Source: an uncultured Pseudomonadales bacterium
GTDB taxonomy: Bacteria; Pseudomonadota; Gammaproteobacteria; Pseudomonadales; Porticoccaceae
Direction of reading: 5' to 3'
NCBI GenBank assembly: GCA_943846685.1
Contig: OX044363.1
Coordinates: 1,158,001 to 1,222,000 of the forward strand
Length of the DNA stretch: 64,000 nt
The position numbers and the translations under genes are program-made. The notes under the pieces are model-generated. The model was not told the origin of the DNA. It did not search any database and saw only the letters and a list, made by a program, of their open reading frames with translations. Position 1 is the stretch's first letter; each line of letters opens with the position of its first letter. Positions 27,553 to 37,403 of the stretch are shown here, in pieces.

Positions 27553-28443
27553 TTAGTCTTTGTGCAAGCGCATTAACCCTTCCTGAATGGTACTGGCCAC
27601 CAAGCGCCCATCACGAGTGAAAAAGGATCCCCGACTCAGTCCACGGGCATGACTGGAGCGCGGACTATCCATGGCGTACAGCAACCATTCATCGGCTCTA
27701 AAATCATCGTGGAACCAGATACAGTGATCCAGCGAGGCCGGCTGTAGTTTGGGGCTTATAAGATTAACAGCATGGGGCAGCAGTGCTGTACCCATCAGGT
27801 TAAAGTCCGAGGCATAGGCGAGGATGGCGTGATGTAAGGGTCGGTTAGGTTGGCCATTGATATCTTCAACTGTCCCATTGGCTTTTAGCCATATCAGCTG
27901 CTCGGGGTCCCTAGCGGTTGGATTAACCAGATCAAGTGGATTTACCGAGCGTATCTCAATGGGTCTTAGCGATCGGCGGTTAGCACTTGAACGATTCTGT
28001 GATTCGGCATCCATGGACTCTCTTAGTTTAGCCCAGCGAATACCGTCATCTTCCAGCTCTTCTGGGCCTACACAGTCTGGCATCTGCACCTGATGGGATA
28101 GTCCCGACTCCCTAATTTGAAACGATAATTCAGTATTAAAGATCGCCTTACCGCGTTGCGAGGCAACCACTCGACGAGTGGTAAATGACTTGCCATCGCG
28201 AATACCGTCGACTTCAAAAAGTATTGGCACTGAGGGATCGCCGGGGCGCAAAAAATAGGCATGCTGGGAGTGGATCATGCGATCATCTGACACTGTGCCC
28301 TGTGCAGCGCGCATTGCCTGAGCAAATACCTGGCCACCAAATACTCTTTTATTGCGGGTTTCTGGCGTTTGTCCGCGATAGATGTTGGTGTCAATTTTCT
28401 CGAGATCTAGAGTGTTCAGTAATTGCGTTAATGCTTCAGTCAT
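27553..28443 (-). CDS. tesB: Acyl-CoA thioesterase II
   Basis: Double-hotdog acyl-CoA thioesterase, 296 residues, hydrolysing medium- to long-chain acyl-CoA. Seen: RVFGGQVFAQAMRAA near 33-47, HSQHAYFLRPGDP near 58-70, RRVVASQ, the catalytic Asp segment LAYASDFNLMGTAL, LDHCIWFHDDFRADEWLLY, and the C-terminal STIQEGLMR with the catalytic Gln. Stands alone; its promoter region merges into a long repeat array. Confidence 0.95.
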   Translation of the reverse strand: MTEALTQLLNTLDLEKIDTNIYRGQTPETRNKRVFGGQVFAQAMRAAQGTVSDDRMIHSQHAYFLRPGDPSVPILFEVDGIRDGKSFTTRRVVASQRGKAIFNTELSFQIRESGLSHQVQMPDCVGPEELEDDGIRWAKLRESMDAESQNRSSANRRSLRPIEIRSVNPLDLVNPTARDPEQLIWLKANGTVEDINGQPNRPLHHAILAYASDFNLMGTALLPHAVNLISPKLQPASLDHCIWFHDDFRADEWLLYAMDSPRSSHARGLSRGSFFTRDGRLVASTIQEGLMRLHKD

Positions 28444-28473
28444 GTACTTGTCTCTGTTATTTGAATAGCAAAA

Positions 28474-28980
28474 TTGTCATCCCTGCAAGGCACACAGCAA
28501 CATTGTCATCCCTGCAAGGGCACACAGCAACATTGTCATCCTGAGCGAAGCCGAAGGATCTCAGCAGGCCTCAAGAGATTCTTCACATACGTTCAGAATG
28601 ACAAGGAGTGTAGGCACCCAGCAAAATTGTCATCCCTGCAAAGGCACACAGCAACATTGTCATCCCTGCAAGGGGACACAGCAACATTGTCATCCTGAGC
28701 GAAGCCGAAGGATCTCAGCAGGCCTCAAGAGATTCTTCACATACGTTCAGAATGACAAGGAGTGTAGGCACACAGCAAAATTGTCATCCCTGCAAGGGCA
28801 TACAGCAACATTGTCATCCTGAGCGAAGCCGAAGGATCTCTTGCTAGAACGTTGAGATCCTTCGGCTTCGCTCAGGATGACAATAGTGGTATCTCAGGAT
28901 GACAATAGTGGTATCTCAGGATGACAATAGTGGTATCTCAGCATGACAATAGTGGTATCTCAGCATGACAAGGAGTATGT
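28474..28980. repeat. Nested minisatellite and palindromic repeats (TGTCATC family)
   Basis: About 500 bp of repeats. Units of about 30 bp (TTGTCATCCCTGCAAGGGCA plus CACAGCAACA) recur at 28474-28530, 28624-28690 and 28778-28812. Between them a ~110-bp block (GTCATCCTGAGCGAAGCCGA onward to AATGACAAGGAGTGTAGGCA) occurs twice and begins a third time. A palindrome around 28820-28880 pairs GATCTCTTGC-side sequence with GGATCCTTCGGCTTCGCTCA-like sequence. The array ends with five 22-bp units GGATGACAATAGTGGTATCT plus CA. From 28981 to 29155 nothing but the next gene's promoter is seen. Confidence 0.9.
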
Positions 28981-29155
28981 CATCAAACAGCCACGGGTAA
29001 AAATAGTAAAACCCTGGAGTCATAAAAGCACGCTAAAAAGCTCTATTTAGAGGCTGCCTGTCATCCAATTACTTGTAAGCTATAAAAGCCTACTGTACCG
29101 TCAATTTTATAGCATTTACCGCTGATTCAAAGCAGCGAAATAGCAGGAGAAAACT

Positions 29156-30334
29156 GTGGCTGATTTACAAACTTTCAGGTGTGAGACCCGCGACTGGCTG
29201 GAGGAGAATTGTCCTCCCAGTATGCGCTTTCCGATTACTAATTCAGACGATTCCTGCTGGGGTGGGCGCAACTGGATTTTTAAAAGTGAAGAGCAAAAGC
29301 AGTGGATGGAGCGTATGGCTGCCCGCGGCTGGACTGCACCGGACTGGCCTGCCGAGTACGGCGGTGGCGGTTTAAACAAGGCTGAAACCAAGATTCTTAA
29401 AGAGGAGATGGCACGTATCAATGCTCGCTCTCCGCTAGATAGTTTTGGTATCTGGATGATTGGTCCGGCGCTGTTAAAGTTTGGCTCTGAAGAATTAAAA
29501 CAACAGCACTTACCACCCATTATTCGCGGTGAAATCCGCTGGTGTCAGGGCTATTCCGAACCCGGCGCCGGCTCTGATCTAGCCGGCCTACAAGCCAAGG
29601 GCGAAGATAAGGGCGATCACTTTATCGCCAATGGCCAGAAGGTTTGGACCTCTTATGCGGATAAGTGCGACTGGATGTTCTGCCTGTTACGCACTGATTT
29701 CGAAGCAAAAAAACAGATGGGTATCAGTCTGGTGCTGTTTGATATGGCAACCCCGGGCGTAACGCCCAAGCCGATTAAGCTTATCTCGGGTAATTCTCCG
29801 TTCTGTGAAACTTTCCTTGATGATGTTCGGGTTGAGAAAAACCAAGTCGTTGGTGACCTTAATAAGGGCTGGACGATTGCCAAATACCTGCTCACTCATG
29901 AGCGGGAAATGATCGGAGGCTTTGGTCTGACCGATGCCGGTTCAGAGACTCTCGGACAGATTGCCGCCAAGACAGTGGGTGTTGAAGAGGGTCGTATGAA
30001 TAACCCACTTTTACGTGCGGATGTCCTCAAATGGGAAATTGATGGCGCAGCCTTTGCCCTGACCGCAGAGCGCGTCACCGATGAAGTTAAATCTGGTCAT
30101 GGTGTCGGCGCAACCTCCGCCATGCTCAAGTACTACGGTACAGAGTTAAATAAACGCCGCTATGAGCTGATGATGAAGATCGAAGGCAGTGATGCAATGG
30201 TCTGGGATGGCGCCAACTCCAATGGTGGTTGGACACCGCGCACCTGGCTGCGTACCAAGGGCAATTCAATTGAAGGTGGAACCTCTGAGGTTCAGCTCAA
30301 TATTATCGCTAAAAATATTCTCGGCTTGGGTTAG
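29156..30334 (+). CDS. Acyl-CoA dehydrogenase (1 of 3)
   Basis: 392-residue FAD-dependent acyl-CoA dehydrogenase. Seen: WPAEYGGGG, WCQGYSEPGAGSDLAGL (substrate and FAD-binding loop), DVRVEKNQVVGDLNKGW, and the C-terminal IEGGTSEVQLNIIAKNILGLG. Start GTG 29156 after AGGAGA. Twelve bp separate it from a second, divergent acyl-CoA dehydrogenase; such adjacent unequal pairs form alpha2-beta2 enzymes in steroid side-chain breakdown in other bacteria, but the substrate here is unknown. Confidence 0.9.
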   Translation: MADLQTFRCETRDWLEENCPPSMRFPITNSDDSCWGGRNWIFKSEEQKQWMERMAARGWTAPDWPAEYGGGGLNKAETKILKEEMARINARSPLDSFGIWMIGPALLKFGSEELKQQHLPPIIRGEIRWCQGYSEPGAGSDLAGLQAKGEDKGDHFIANGQKVWTSYADKCDWMFCLLRTDFEAKKQMGISLVLFDMATPGVTPKPIKLISGNSPFCETFLDDVRVEKNQVVGDLNKGWTIAKYLLTHEREMIGGFGLTDAGSETLGQIAAKTVGVEEGRMNNPLLRADVLKWEIDGAAFALTAERVTDEVKSGHGVGATSAMLKYYGTELNKRRYELMMKIEGSDAMVWDGANSNGGWTPRTWLRTKGNSIEGGTSEVQLNIIAKNILGLG

Positions 30335-30346
30335 GGGGGCAACATC

Positions 30347-31486
30347 ATGGCAATGGTTATCAACGAAGAACAGCAAATGCTCAAAGAGTCAGCGCAGGGA
30401 TTTCTGGCTGAATTTGCCCCTATTGGCGAGGTGCGCAAGCAGCGCGATGCGGGAAGTGAGACTGGTTATGCAGACAATTTGTGGTCTCAGATGGCCGATA
30501 TGGGTTGGGCGGCAATACTGGTTCCGGAAGCCTACGGCGGACTGGAGTTTGGTCATGTGGGTATGGGTCAGATAGTCGAGCAGAGCGGGCGTACATTAAC
30601 TGCCTCGCCGCTTTTCTCCACGGCAATTCTCGGTGTTACGGCAATTAATCAGGCAGGTAGCGAAGAGCAAAAAGCTGAGCTGTTGGCTGCGATTGCTGGG
30701 GGTGAGTTGACCACGGCACTGGCTGTGGATGAGAAGATTCACCACGCCCCGACAGAGATCAGCCTGACCGCATCGGCTAAAGGGCAGGGCTATGTTTTAA
30801 ATGGCAGCAAGTGTTTTGTCGCCGATGGCAGCACTGCCGACAAGTTAATTGTTGCCGCACGTACCAGTGGTGATGCTGGGGATATAAATGGCATCAGTCT
30901 GTTTCTAGTCGATCGCACCGTTGCCGGTGTTGAGGTTGAGCGCACCCAGATGGTCGACTGCCGCAACTATGCCAATATCAATTTTAATAATCTTGAAGTG
31001 CCTCAATCCGCGCTTCTAGGCGATGAGGGCAGAGGCTTTCAGGCCCTGTCGGCAACGCTGGATGTGGGCAATGCTTATCTCGCCGCGGAGTTGCTGGGAA
31101 TAGCGCAACAGACTTTTGATACCACTCTGCAGTACTTAAAAGAGCGCAAGCAGTTTGGTGTGCTTATCGGTTCATTTCAGGCATTACAGCATCGCGCCGC
31201 ACACTGGTGGAGTGAAGTTGAGCTGTGTAAGTCGGTTGTCCTGAAAGCTTTGCAAGCTTTGGAAAAGGGTGACGACAATAGCCCACTGCTGGTCAGTATT
31301 GCCAAAGCCAAACTCTGTGAAGTCGCAGAGCTGGCGACAAACGAAGCGATACAGATGCACGGCGGTATAGGCATGACTGATGAGTATGATATAGGCTTCT
31401 ATATCAAGCGTGCTCGTCCGGCTGCTATGCTGTTTGGCGATTACAGCTACCATGGTGATCGCTTTGCGCTTCTCAGTGGTTACTAG
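30347..31486 (+). CDS. Acyl-CoA dehydrogenase (2 of 3)
   Basis: 379-residue acyl-CoA dehydrogenase paralogue with weaker active-site conservation: WAAILVPEAYGGLEF, YVLNGSKCFVADGSTADKLIVAA, YLKERKQFGVLIGSFQALQHRAA, and IQMHGGIGMTDEYDIGFYIKRA. The C-terminal motif HGGIGMTDE takes the place of the catalytic-type GGTSE seen in its neighbour, typical of the non-catalytic partner in two-subunit enzymes. The ATG is preceded by GGGGGG and lies 12 bp past the first gene. Confidence 0.88.
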   Translation: MAMVINEEQQMLKESAQGFLAEFAPIGEVRKQRDAGSETGYADNLWSQMADMGWAAILVPEAYGGLEFGHVGMGQIVEQSGRTLTASPLFSTAILGVTAINQAGSEEQKAELLAAIAGGELTTALAVDEKIHHAPTEISLTASAKGQGYVLNGSKCFVADGSTADKLIVAARTSGDAGDINGISLFLVDRTVAGVEVERTQMVDCRNYANINFNNLEVPQSALLGDEGRGFQALSATLDVGNAYLAAELLGIAQQTFDTTLQYLKERKQFGVLIGSFQALQHRAAHWWSEVELCKSVVLKALQALEKGDDNSPLLVSIAKAKLCEVAELATNEAIQMHGGIGMTDEYDIGFYIKRARPAAMLFGDYSYHGDRFALLSGY

Positions 31487-31546
31487 ATAAGCAGTATTAG
31501 AGTTTTCAGAAAAAATAAAATTAGAATAATTAAAAGGCATAAGCAG

Positions 31547-32761
31547 ATGGATTTAGGTATTAGTGACAAGGTCAAACCCATACTGGCAGAAGTAAAACAG
31601 TTTATTGATACAGAGATTCTGCCCTTAGAAGGGGAATATCACGCCGAGATCGGCAACGGTGATCGCTGGACCTACACCGAACGCCAGACAGAAATCCTCG
31701 AAGGTCTAAAGGCCAAAGCCAAAGCGCAAAATCTGTGGAATTTCTTCCTTACCCACTGGCCTGGTGGTCATGATTTGAACACTGTTGAATACGCCTATAT
31801 TGCCGAAGAGACCGGTCGTTCACATCTTGCCCCCGAAGTTTTCAACTGCTCCGCGCCGGATACCGGCAATATGGAAGTGCTGGCGCGCTTCTGTACCGAT
31901 GAGCAAAAACAGCGCTGGTTAACGCCACTTCTCAATGGTGAAATCCGCTCTGCCTACGCAATGACCGAGCCGGATGTAGCCTCATCCGACGCGACCAATA
32001 TTGCCATGTCCTGTGTTGCCGATGGCGATGAATGGGTCTTGAATGGCGAGAAAATTTGGATCTCTGGTGCCGGTGATCCGCGCTGTGAAATTATGATTGT
32101 GATGTGCAATACCAACCCGGATGCACCGCGTCATTCACGTCACTCTCAAGTGTTAGTTCCCTTTGCCACCCCAGGTGTGCAAAACCTGCGACCCATGGAA
32201 ATTTTCAATATAGATGATGCCCCTCACGGGCATATGCATATGCGTTTTACCGATGTGCGCGTGCCCAAAGAAAATATGATTCTCGGTCAAGGCCGTGGCT
32301 TTGAAGTCGCTCAGGGACGTCTAGGGCCGGGCCGCATTCACCACTGTATGCGTTCGATTGGTCTTGCCGAAGCGGCTTTGAAGATGATGTGTGAGCGTTC
32401 TCTTGAACGTGAAGCCTTTGGTCGTCCATTGGCTAAACTGGGTGGTAATGTGGATATTATTGCTCAGGCGCGTATTGAGATAGAGATGACTCGTCTGCTC
32501 TGCCTAAAAGCCGCCTGGCTGATGGACAATGTGGGCACCGATGCAGCGCAGCCCTATATCTCAATGATTAAAGTTGCCGCACCGAATATGGCTCTAAAGA
32601 TTATTGATGAAGCTATGCAAATGTACGGTGGTCTGGGTCTGTCCCAGGATACACCGCTGGCAAACTGGTATGGCGGGCAGCGTGTGCTGCGCTTTGCCGA
32701 TGGCCCGGATGCGGTTCATCGTATGGTGATTGGCCGTCGCGAGCTTAAACAATACATGTAA
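31547..32761 (+). CDS. Acyl-CoA dehydrogenase (3 of 3)
   Basis: 404 residues, of the longer ACAD10/11-like type. Seen: NCSAPDTGNMEVLARF, AYAMTEPDVASSDATNI (in place of the usual TEPxAGSD), LNGEKIWISGAGDPRCEI, GPGRIHHCMRSIGLAEAAL and MQMYGGLGLSQDTPLANWYGGQRVLRFADGPD-type C-terminus. It follows the second dehydrogenase by 60 bp. Together with the 32.8-kb oxidoreductase it makes a four-gene fatty or branched-acyl catabolic operon. Confidence 0.9.
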   Translation: MDLGISDKVKPILAEVKQFIDTEILPLEGEYHAEIGNGDRWTYTERQTEILEGLKAKAKAQNLWNFFLTHWPGGHDLNTVEYAYIAEETGRSHLAPEVFNCSAPDTGNMEVLARFCTDEQKQRWLTPLLNGEIRSAYAMTEPDVASSDATNIAMSCVADGDEWVLNGEKIWISGAGDPRCEIMIVMCNTNPDAPRHSRHSQVLVPFATPGVQNLRPMEIFNIDDAPHGHMHMRFTDVRVPKENMILGQGRGFEVAQGRLGPGRIHHCMRSIGLAEAALKMMCERSLEREAFGRPLAKLGGNVDIIAQARIEIEMTRLLCLKAAWLMDNVGTDAAQPYISMIKVAAPNMALKIIDEAMQMYGGLGLSQDTPLANWYGGQRVLRFADGPDAVHRMVIGRRELKQYM

Positions 32762-32806
32762 GCTGTGGTTGGAAAATAACAATAATAAATTAAGTAGGAC
32801 TGCATT

Positions 32807-33784
32807 ATGAAAGCACTTGTCTGTAATGAATTTGCGCCACCAGAACAGCTTGATCTTGAGCAGCGACCTACGCCAGAAGTTGGCAAGGGTGAGATTCTTA
32901 TTGATGTAAAAGCTTCTGGTGTTAACTTTCCTGATTTGCTGACTGTTCAAGGTAAGTATCAGTTTAAGCCGCCACTGCCGTTTGTTCCCGGTGCCGAAGT
33001 GGCCGGTGTAGTCACGGCGGTAGGCGAGGGTGTCAGCACTCGTGCGGTTGGCGATAAGGTGATAGCGACGGTTCCTTTTGGTGGCTTTGCAGAGCAGTGT
33101 GTCACTTCTGAATATATGTCATTCGGGATGGGTGAAACCATGAGCTTTGAGCAGGCGGCGGGCTTTGCGATTACCTATGGAACCTCTTATTACGCGCTTA
33201 AGCAGCAAGCCAAAATTCAGTCCGGCGAAACCCTGTTGGTGATGGGTGCCGCAGGGGGTGTGGGTATTGCTACTATTCAAATCGCTAAGGCGATGGGTGC
33301 GACGGTTATTGCTGCGGCCAGTAGCGAGGAGAAGTTGGACTTTGCCTGTGAGGCGGGTGCGGATCTGCGGATTAACTATTCCACTGAAAACCTTAAAGAG
33401 CAGGTTAAGGCGCTAACTAAGGGTAAGGGTGTAGATGTTATTTACGACCCTGTCGGGGGTGATTTTTCCGAACAGGCATTCCGCGCTATTGCTTGGGATG
33501 GTCGCTTTTTGGTGGTTGGTTTTGCGTCGGGGCCGATTCCTAAAATTCCGCTTAATCTCTGTTTGCTGAAGGGTGCGTCTATTGTCGGTGTTTGGTGGGG
33601 AACCTGGGCGACTAAGTTTCCGCGGGAATCTCAGAAGAATTTTCAGGAACTGATTGCGATGATTGATGACGGCAAGTTTTCGCCGCTGGTGACTGAGGTT
33701 TATCCGCTGGTTGATTATAAAGCGGCATTTGCCTCAATTTCTGAACGTCGCGCTAAGGGTAAGGTCATCTTGTCGATGGTGTAA
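32807..33784 (+). CDS. NADPH:quinone oxidoreductase-like MDR enzyme
   Basis: 325-residue zinc-free medium-chain dehydrogenase/reductase. N-terminal GroES-like half (VKASGVNFPDLLTVQGKY, FVPGAEVAGVV) and a Rossmann half with GAAGGVGIATIQIAKAMGA for NADPH. It lacks the zinc-ligand cysteines of alcohol dehydrogenases, as in Qor. Similar enzymes reduce quinones or enoyl-CoAs; here, after three acyl-CoA dehydrogenases, an acyl-CoA-related substrate is possible. Only 45 bp separate it from the previous gene. Confidence 0.88.
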   Translation: MKALVCNEFAPPEQLDLEQRPTPEVGKGEILIDVKASGVNFPDLLTVQGKYQFKPPLPFVPGAEVAGVVTAVGEGVSTRAVGDKVIATVPFGGFAEQCVTSEYMSFGMGETMSFEQAAGFAITYGTSYYALKQQAKIQSGETLLVMGAAGGVGIATIQIAKAMGATVIAAASSEEKLDFACEAGADLRINYSTENLKEQVKALTKGKGVDVIYDPVGGDFSEQAFRAIAWDGRFLVVGFASGPIPKIPLNLCLLKGASIVGVWWGTWATKFPRESQKNFQELIAMIDDGKFSPLVTEVYPLVDYKAAFASISERRAKGKVILSMV

Positions 33785-33789
33785 ACGTC

Positions 33790-34170
33790 ACCCCGGCGTA
33801 GGCCGGGGTCTTCCCAACTGTCATCCCGCCCTTCAATATATTCTGTCATCCCAGCAGAGCGCCCCCATCCTGTCATTCTGAACGTAAGTGAAGAATCTCT
33901 TAGTGCCCGCTGAGATCCTTCGACTTCGCTCAGGATGACATACTGCCTGCATCCCGACAGCGCTCCCATCCTCTCATCCCAGCAGACCGCCCCCATCCTG
34001 TCATCCCAACAGACCGCCCCCATCCTGTCATTCTGAACGTAAGTGAAGAATCTCTTAGTGCCCGCTGAGATCCTTCGGCTTCGCTCAGGATGACATACTG
34101 CCTGCATCCCGACAGCGCCACCCATCCTGTCATCCCGACAGAGCGAAGCGACGAGGGATCTCCTCGCCGG
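33790..34170. repeat. TGTCATC-family repeat cluster with a 154-bp duplication
   Basis: A block starting CTGTCATTCTGAACGTAAGT and running through GAAGAATCTC, TTAGTGCCCGCTGAGATCC and TTCG[AG]CTTCGCTCAGGATGACA to CCTGCATCCCGACAGCGC occurs twice, 154 bp apart (from about 33873 and 34027). Short units CATCCTGTCATCCCAACAGA lie between. From 34171 to 34489 no convincing gene or RNA is visible; a 77-codon minus-strand reading frame there shows no recognisable features. Confidence 0.88.
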
Positions 34171-34489
34171 TTACTCCGTAGTTTGGAAGCACAATACCAC
34201 CTGTACCTTCCCTAGAGATCGGTCCCATGGATTTACAATCTCCAGTGCACCCGCAACTCACTTCGCTCAAACAAGCGCTCGCTCTATCTGAAAACGATAA
34301 ACTCATAAGCAGGCCCAGACCGATCTCAAGAAAATCTACAAAGGCTATCCAACTCCCAACCAAAAGCCCCCTATAACTAAATAAAAATTAAAAACCACCC
34401 ACACCCTTACGCCGTATCATACAAACAACTTTCACTACCCAGCTGCCACTAAAAAAGGCAGAATAGCCAGCTTAAAACAAGGAACCATC

Positions 34490-35053
34490 ATGCGACTAAT
34501 TATTGGCCTATCCGGCTCAAGCGGCGTTATTTACGGCATCCGAATGCTTCAGGTGCTGGCCGAACGCAGTGATATAGAAACCCACCTGGTAATGAGCCAA
34601 GCCGCACGCATGAATATCGGTATTGAAACCGATTGGAAGCCAGAAGATGTCGAAGCGCTGGCCGACGAAGTCCATAACAATAAAAATATCGGTGCCACAA
34701 TCGCCAGTGGCTCGTTTAAAACCGCGGGCATGATTGTGGTTCCCTGCTCAATGAAAACCCTTTCCGGTATTGTTAACTCCTATGCCGATAATCTGCTAAT
34801 TCGCGCCGCCGATGTGGTGTTAAAAGAGCGCCGCAAACTGGTCATTGTTCCCCGCGAATCACCTATGCACACAGGTCACTGCGAATTAATGCTTAAAGCC
34901 AGCCAATACGGCGCCATTATCTGTCCGCCGTCACCGGCGTTTTACAGCGAGCCAAAAACTGTCGACGATATAATTAATCATTCAGTGGCCCGTATTCTCG
35001 ATCTGTTTGATATTGAAATGGATGGTATGAAGCGCTGGCAGGGCAATGTCTAA
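34490..35053 (+). CDS. ubiX: Flavin prenyltransferase UbiX
   Basis: Makes the prenylated FMN cofactor needed by UbiD-type decarboxylases, here most likely for ubiquinone synthesis. Seen: GLSGSSGVIYGIRMLQVL at the N-terminus (FMN site), VVPCSMKTLSGIVNSYADNLLIRAADV, and KLVIVPRESPMH in the dimethylallyl-phosphate site. 187 residues is normal. The stop overlaps the start of the next gene by 8 bp. No ubiD lies in the window. Confidence 0.95.
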   Translation: MRLIIGLSGSSGVIYGIRMLQVLAERSDIETHLVMSQAARMNIGIETDWKPEDVEALADEVHNNKNIGATIASGSFKTAGMIVVPCSMKTLSGIVNSYADNLLIRAADVVLKERRKLVIVPRESPMHTGHCELMLKASQYGAIICPPSPAFYSEPKTVDDIINHSVARILDLFDIEMDGMKRWQGNV

Positions 35054-35549
35054 AGTGACTGACGACGTTAAAGATTTCACCAAACTGCATGAGTTTTTGA
35101 ACGCAGAGTCGGTTTTGACTATTGCCACTTCTGATGCCTGCGGCCCGTGGTCAGCGCCGGTGCTCTACGTGGCAGATACATCAGAAGAACCCTTCGCACT
35201 GTACTTTTTATCCTCAGCCAATAGCCGACATATTAAAAGTATTCCGGCTAACGGTAGCGCAGCAGTTTCGATCTATTCTGATTACACGGGTGACTGGCAG
35301 TCAATATGTGGCGCGCAAATCCACGGCAGCATAGTGCAGGTTGCTGAAGAGAATAGGGCATCAATTGCTGAGGCTTACTTTTCTCGTTTCCCGGAAATTA
35401 AAACACTCATTGATAACCCTCAAACCCAGCAGGAAACGCTTATTGGTGCGGCTTTTGAGCGCAGCAATTTCTACCGTGTAACTCCTTCCTTTCTTCGCTT
35501 TACCAATAATGGCGACAGCTTCGCAGGCCGAACTGAATGGCAGCTGTAA
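35046..35549 (+). CDS. Pyridoxamine-5'-phosphate-oxidase-like (YhbP-type) protein
   Basis: 167-residue split-barrel flavin-binding-like protein. Seen: VLTIATSDACGPWSAPVLYV, LYFLSSANSRHIKSIPANG, AVSIYSDYTGDWQSICGAQIHGS: the pattern of the PNPOx-like YhbP/UPF0306 group. The true substrate or cofactor (FMN, F420 or haem) is unknown. Overlaps ubiX by 8 bp, so cotranslated; that pairing hints at a flavin-related role, which is inference. Confidence 0.78.
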   Translation: MSKVTDDVKDFTKLHEFLNAESVLTIATSDACGPWSAPVLYVADTSEEPFALYFLSSANSRHIKSIPANGSAAVSIYSDYTGDWQSICGAQIHGSIVQVAEENRASIAEAYFSRFPEIKTLIDNPQTQQETLIGAAFERSNFYRVTPSFLRFTNNGDSFAGRTEWQL

Positions 35550-35585
35550 AATCTCTCTCGGTTCAATATTAATAGTCGGAACAAC

Positions 35586-37403
35586 ATGTCACAAAAAGCA
35601 CTAGAGATTTTAAACAGCCTGTATGGCTATGATAGCTTTCGCGGTCATCAGGCCGAGATTATTGAGCATGTCAGTGCCGGTAATAATGCACTGGTACTGA
35701 TGCCTACCGGCGGTGGTAAGTCGCTCTGTTATCAGATTCCATCCCTAATTCGCGATGGCGTCGGAGTGATTATTTCACCGCTGATCGCTCTGATGCAGGA
35801 TCAGGTCGATGCCATGCAGCAGTTGGGTGTTAAGGCAGCCTTTCTAAATTCCAGCCTCTCCCACAGCGAACAAAATATTATTGAGCAGCAGCTCTTGGCA
35901 GGGCAGTTAGATTTGCTCTATATAGCCCCTGAAAGGCTTATACAGTCATACACCTTAGATCTTCTTAGAGCGCTGCAAGCTGGCTCTGTTTGCCATCGAT
36001 GAGGCGCACTGTGTGTCTCAGTGGGGACATGACTTTCCGCTCCGACTATTTATCTTTAAGCTTGTCTACACCGAGCGTTTCCCGCATATTCCGCGCATTG
36101 CCCTGACCGCCACTGCCGATGTGCGCACTCGCAAAGAGATTATTGAACGGCTATCGCTGAGTGACGCCAATTCCTATATCAGCGGTTTTGATCGCCCAAT
36201 ATTCGCTACGCCATTGCCAATAAAACCACCGCCAAAAAGCAGCTGCTGGATTTTTTAAAGCAGCGCAAAAGCGAAGCCGGCATTGTCTACTGCCTGTCGC
36301 GCAGAAAGGTCGAAGATACAGCTGCCTGGCTAACCCAGCAGGGTTTTACCGCCTTGCCCTATCATGCAGGATTACCGGCCCAGCTTAGACAAACCCATCA
36401 ACAGCGTTTTCTGCGTGAAGACGGGGTGATTATTGTTGCCACCATCGCCTTTGGTATGGGCATAGATAAACCCGATGTGCGCTTTGTCGCCCACCTCGAC
36501 CTGCCTAAAAGTATCGAAGCCTATTATCAGGAAACCGGTCGCGCAGGGCGCGACGGACAGCCAGCCGATGCCTGGATGGTTTACGGTCTGCAAGATGTAG
36601 TGCGCCTGCAGCAGATGGCTCAGGGCTCAGATGGCTCCGAGCAATTTAAACGCGCCGAGCGACATAAACTGGATGCCATGTTAGGTCTCTGTGAGGTCAC
36701 CAGCTGTCGTCGCAAAGTACTGTTAAATTACTTTGCCGACAATGCCCCAGAACAGTGTGGCAACTGCGATAACTGCCAGATTCCCCCGCAGACCTGGGAT
36801 GCCACCGAAGCCGCACGGAAACTACTGTCCAGTGTTTATCGCACCGGTCAGCGCTTTGGTGCCGTGCATGTGATGGATGTATTGCAGGGCAAAGAAACGG
36901 AAAAGGTACTCCAGCACCACCATCATCAACTCAGCACCTTTGGCATAGGCAAAGATATTCACGAAGCCCAGTGGCGCTCGCTGATTCGGCAGCTAGTGGT
37001 GCGCGGGTTACTGCGGGTAGATATCGAAGGCTATAGCGCCCTGCAACTAACAGACCTCTGTAGACCGGTACTAAAAGGCGAGCAGTCGCTGTTTTTACGC
37101 ATTGAAGAAATCAAGGCTCCCTCCGCTAAAAAGGCCGGCTCAAAGTCGGCGAGAAAAGCCCAGATAGCGCCAGAAGACCAAGAATTATGGGATGAGCTGC
37201 GCGAATGTCGAAAGATGCTTTCCGATGAGTTTAATGTACCGCCCTATGTGATTTTTCACGATGCTACTCTTAAGGAAATGCTTGATACCTTGCCGACTTC
37301 GGAAGCGGATTTGCTAACCATTACCGGCGTTGGTGAAAGCAAGCTGGAAAAATATGGCGGTGATTTTCTGGATATTCTTCGTCGTTATGCTGGAGTTAGT
37401 TAG
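35586..37403 (+). CDS. recQ: ATP-dependent DNA helicase RecQ (several 1-bp indels)
   Basis: 3'-5' helicase for recombination and replication-fork repair. Reads across as a 606-codon RecQ if four single-base errors are assumed: an extra G at 35982-35983, an extra C at 36037-36038, a missing base near 36058-36061 and a missing A near 36198. They sum to zero, and the last frame equals the first. Motifs: Walker [13 protein letters not shown] (I), [12 protein letters not shown] (Ia), [14 protein letters not shown] (II), IALTATAD (III), [36 protein letters not shown] (V-VI), zinc-binding [15 protein letters not shown] with CGNCDNC, then an HRDC domain. Everything conserved is present, so sequence error seems likelier than gene loss. 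Confidence 0.82.

Noticed and set aside
28474..28822. Reading frames rich in CHPERSRRISAG
   Set aside because: This is the dispersed repeat read in frame, found again at 33.7-34.1 kb; not a conserved protein.
28474..28980. Possible CRISPR array
   Set aside because: Units are contiguous tandem copies without unique spacers, with varied unit length, and no cas gene is in the window.
34130..34363. 77-codon minus-strand reading frame
   Set aside because: No ribosome-binding site, no recognisable domain, and it runs into the repeat cluster.
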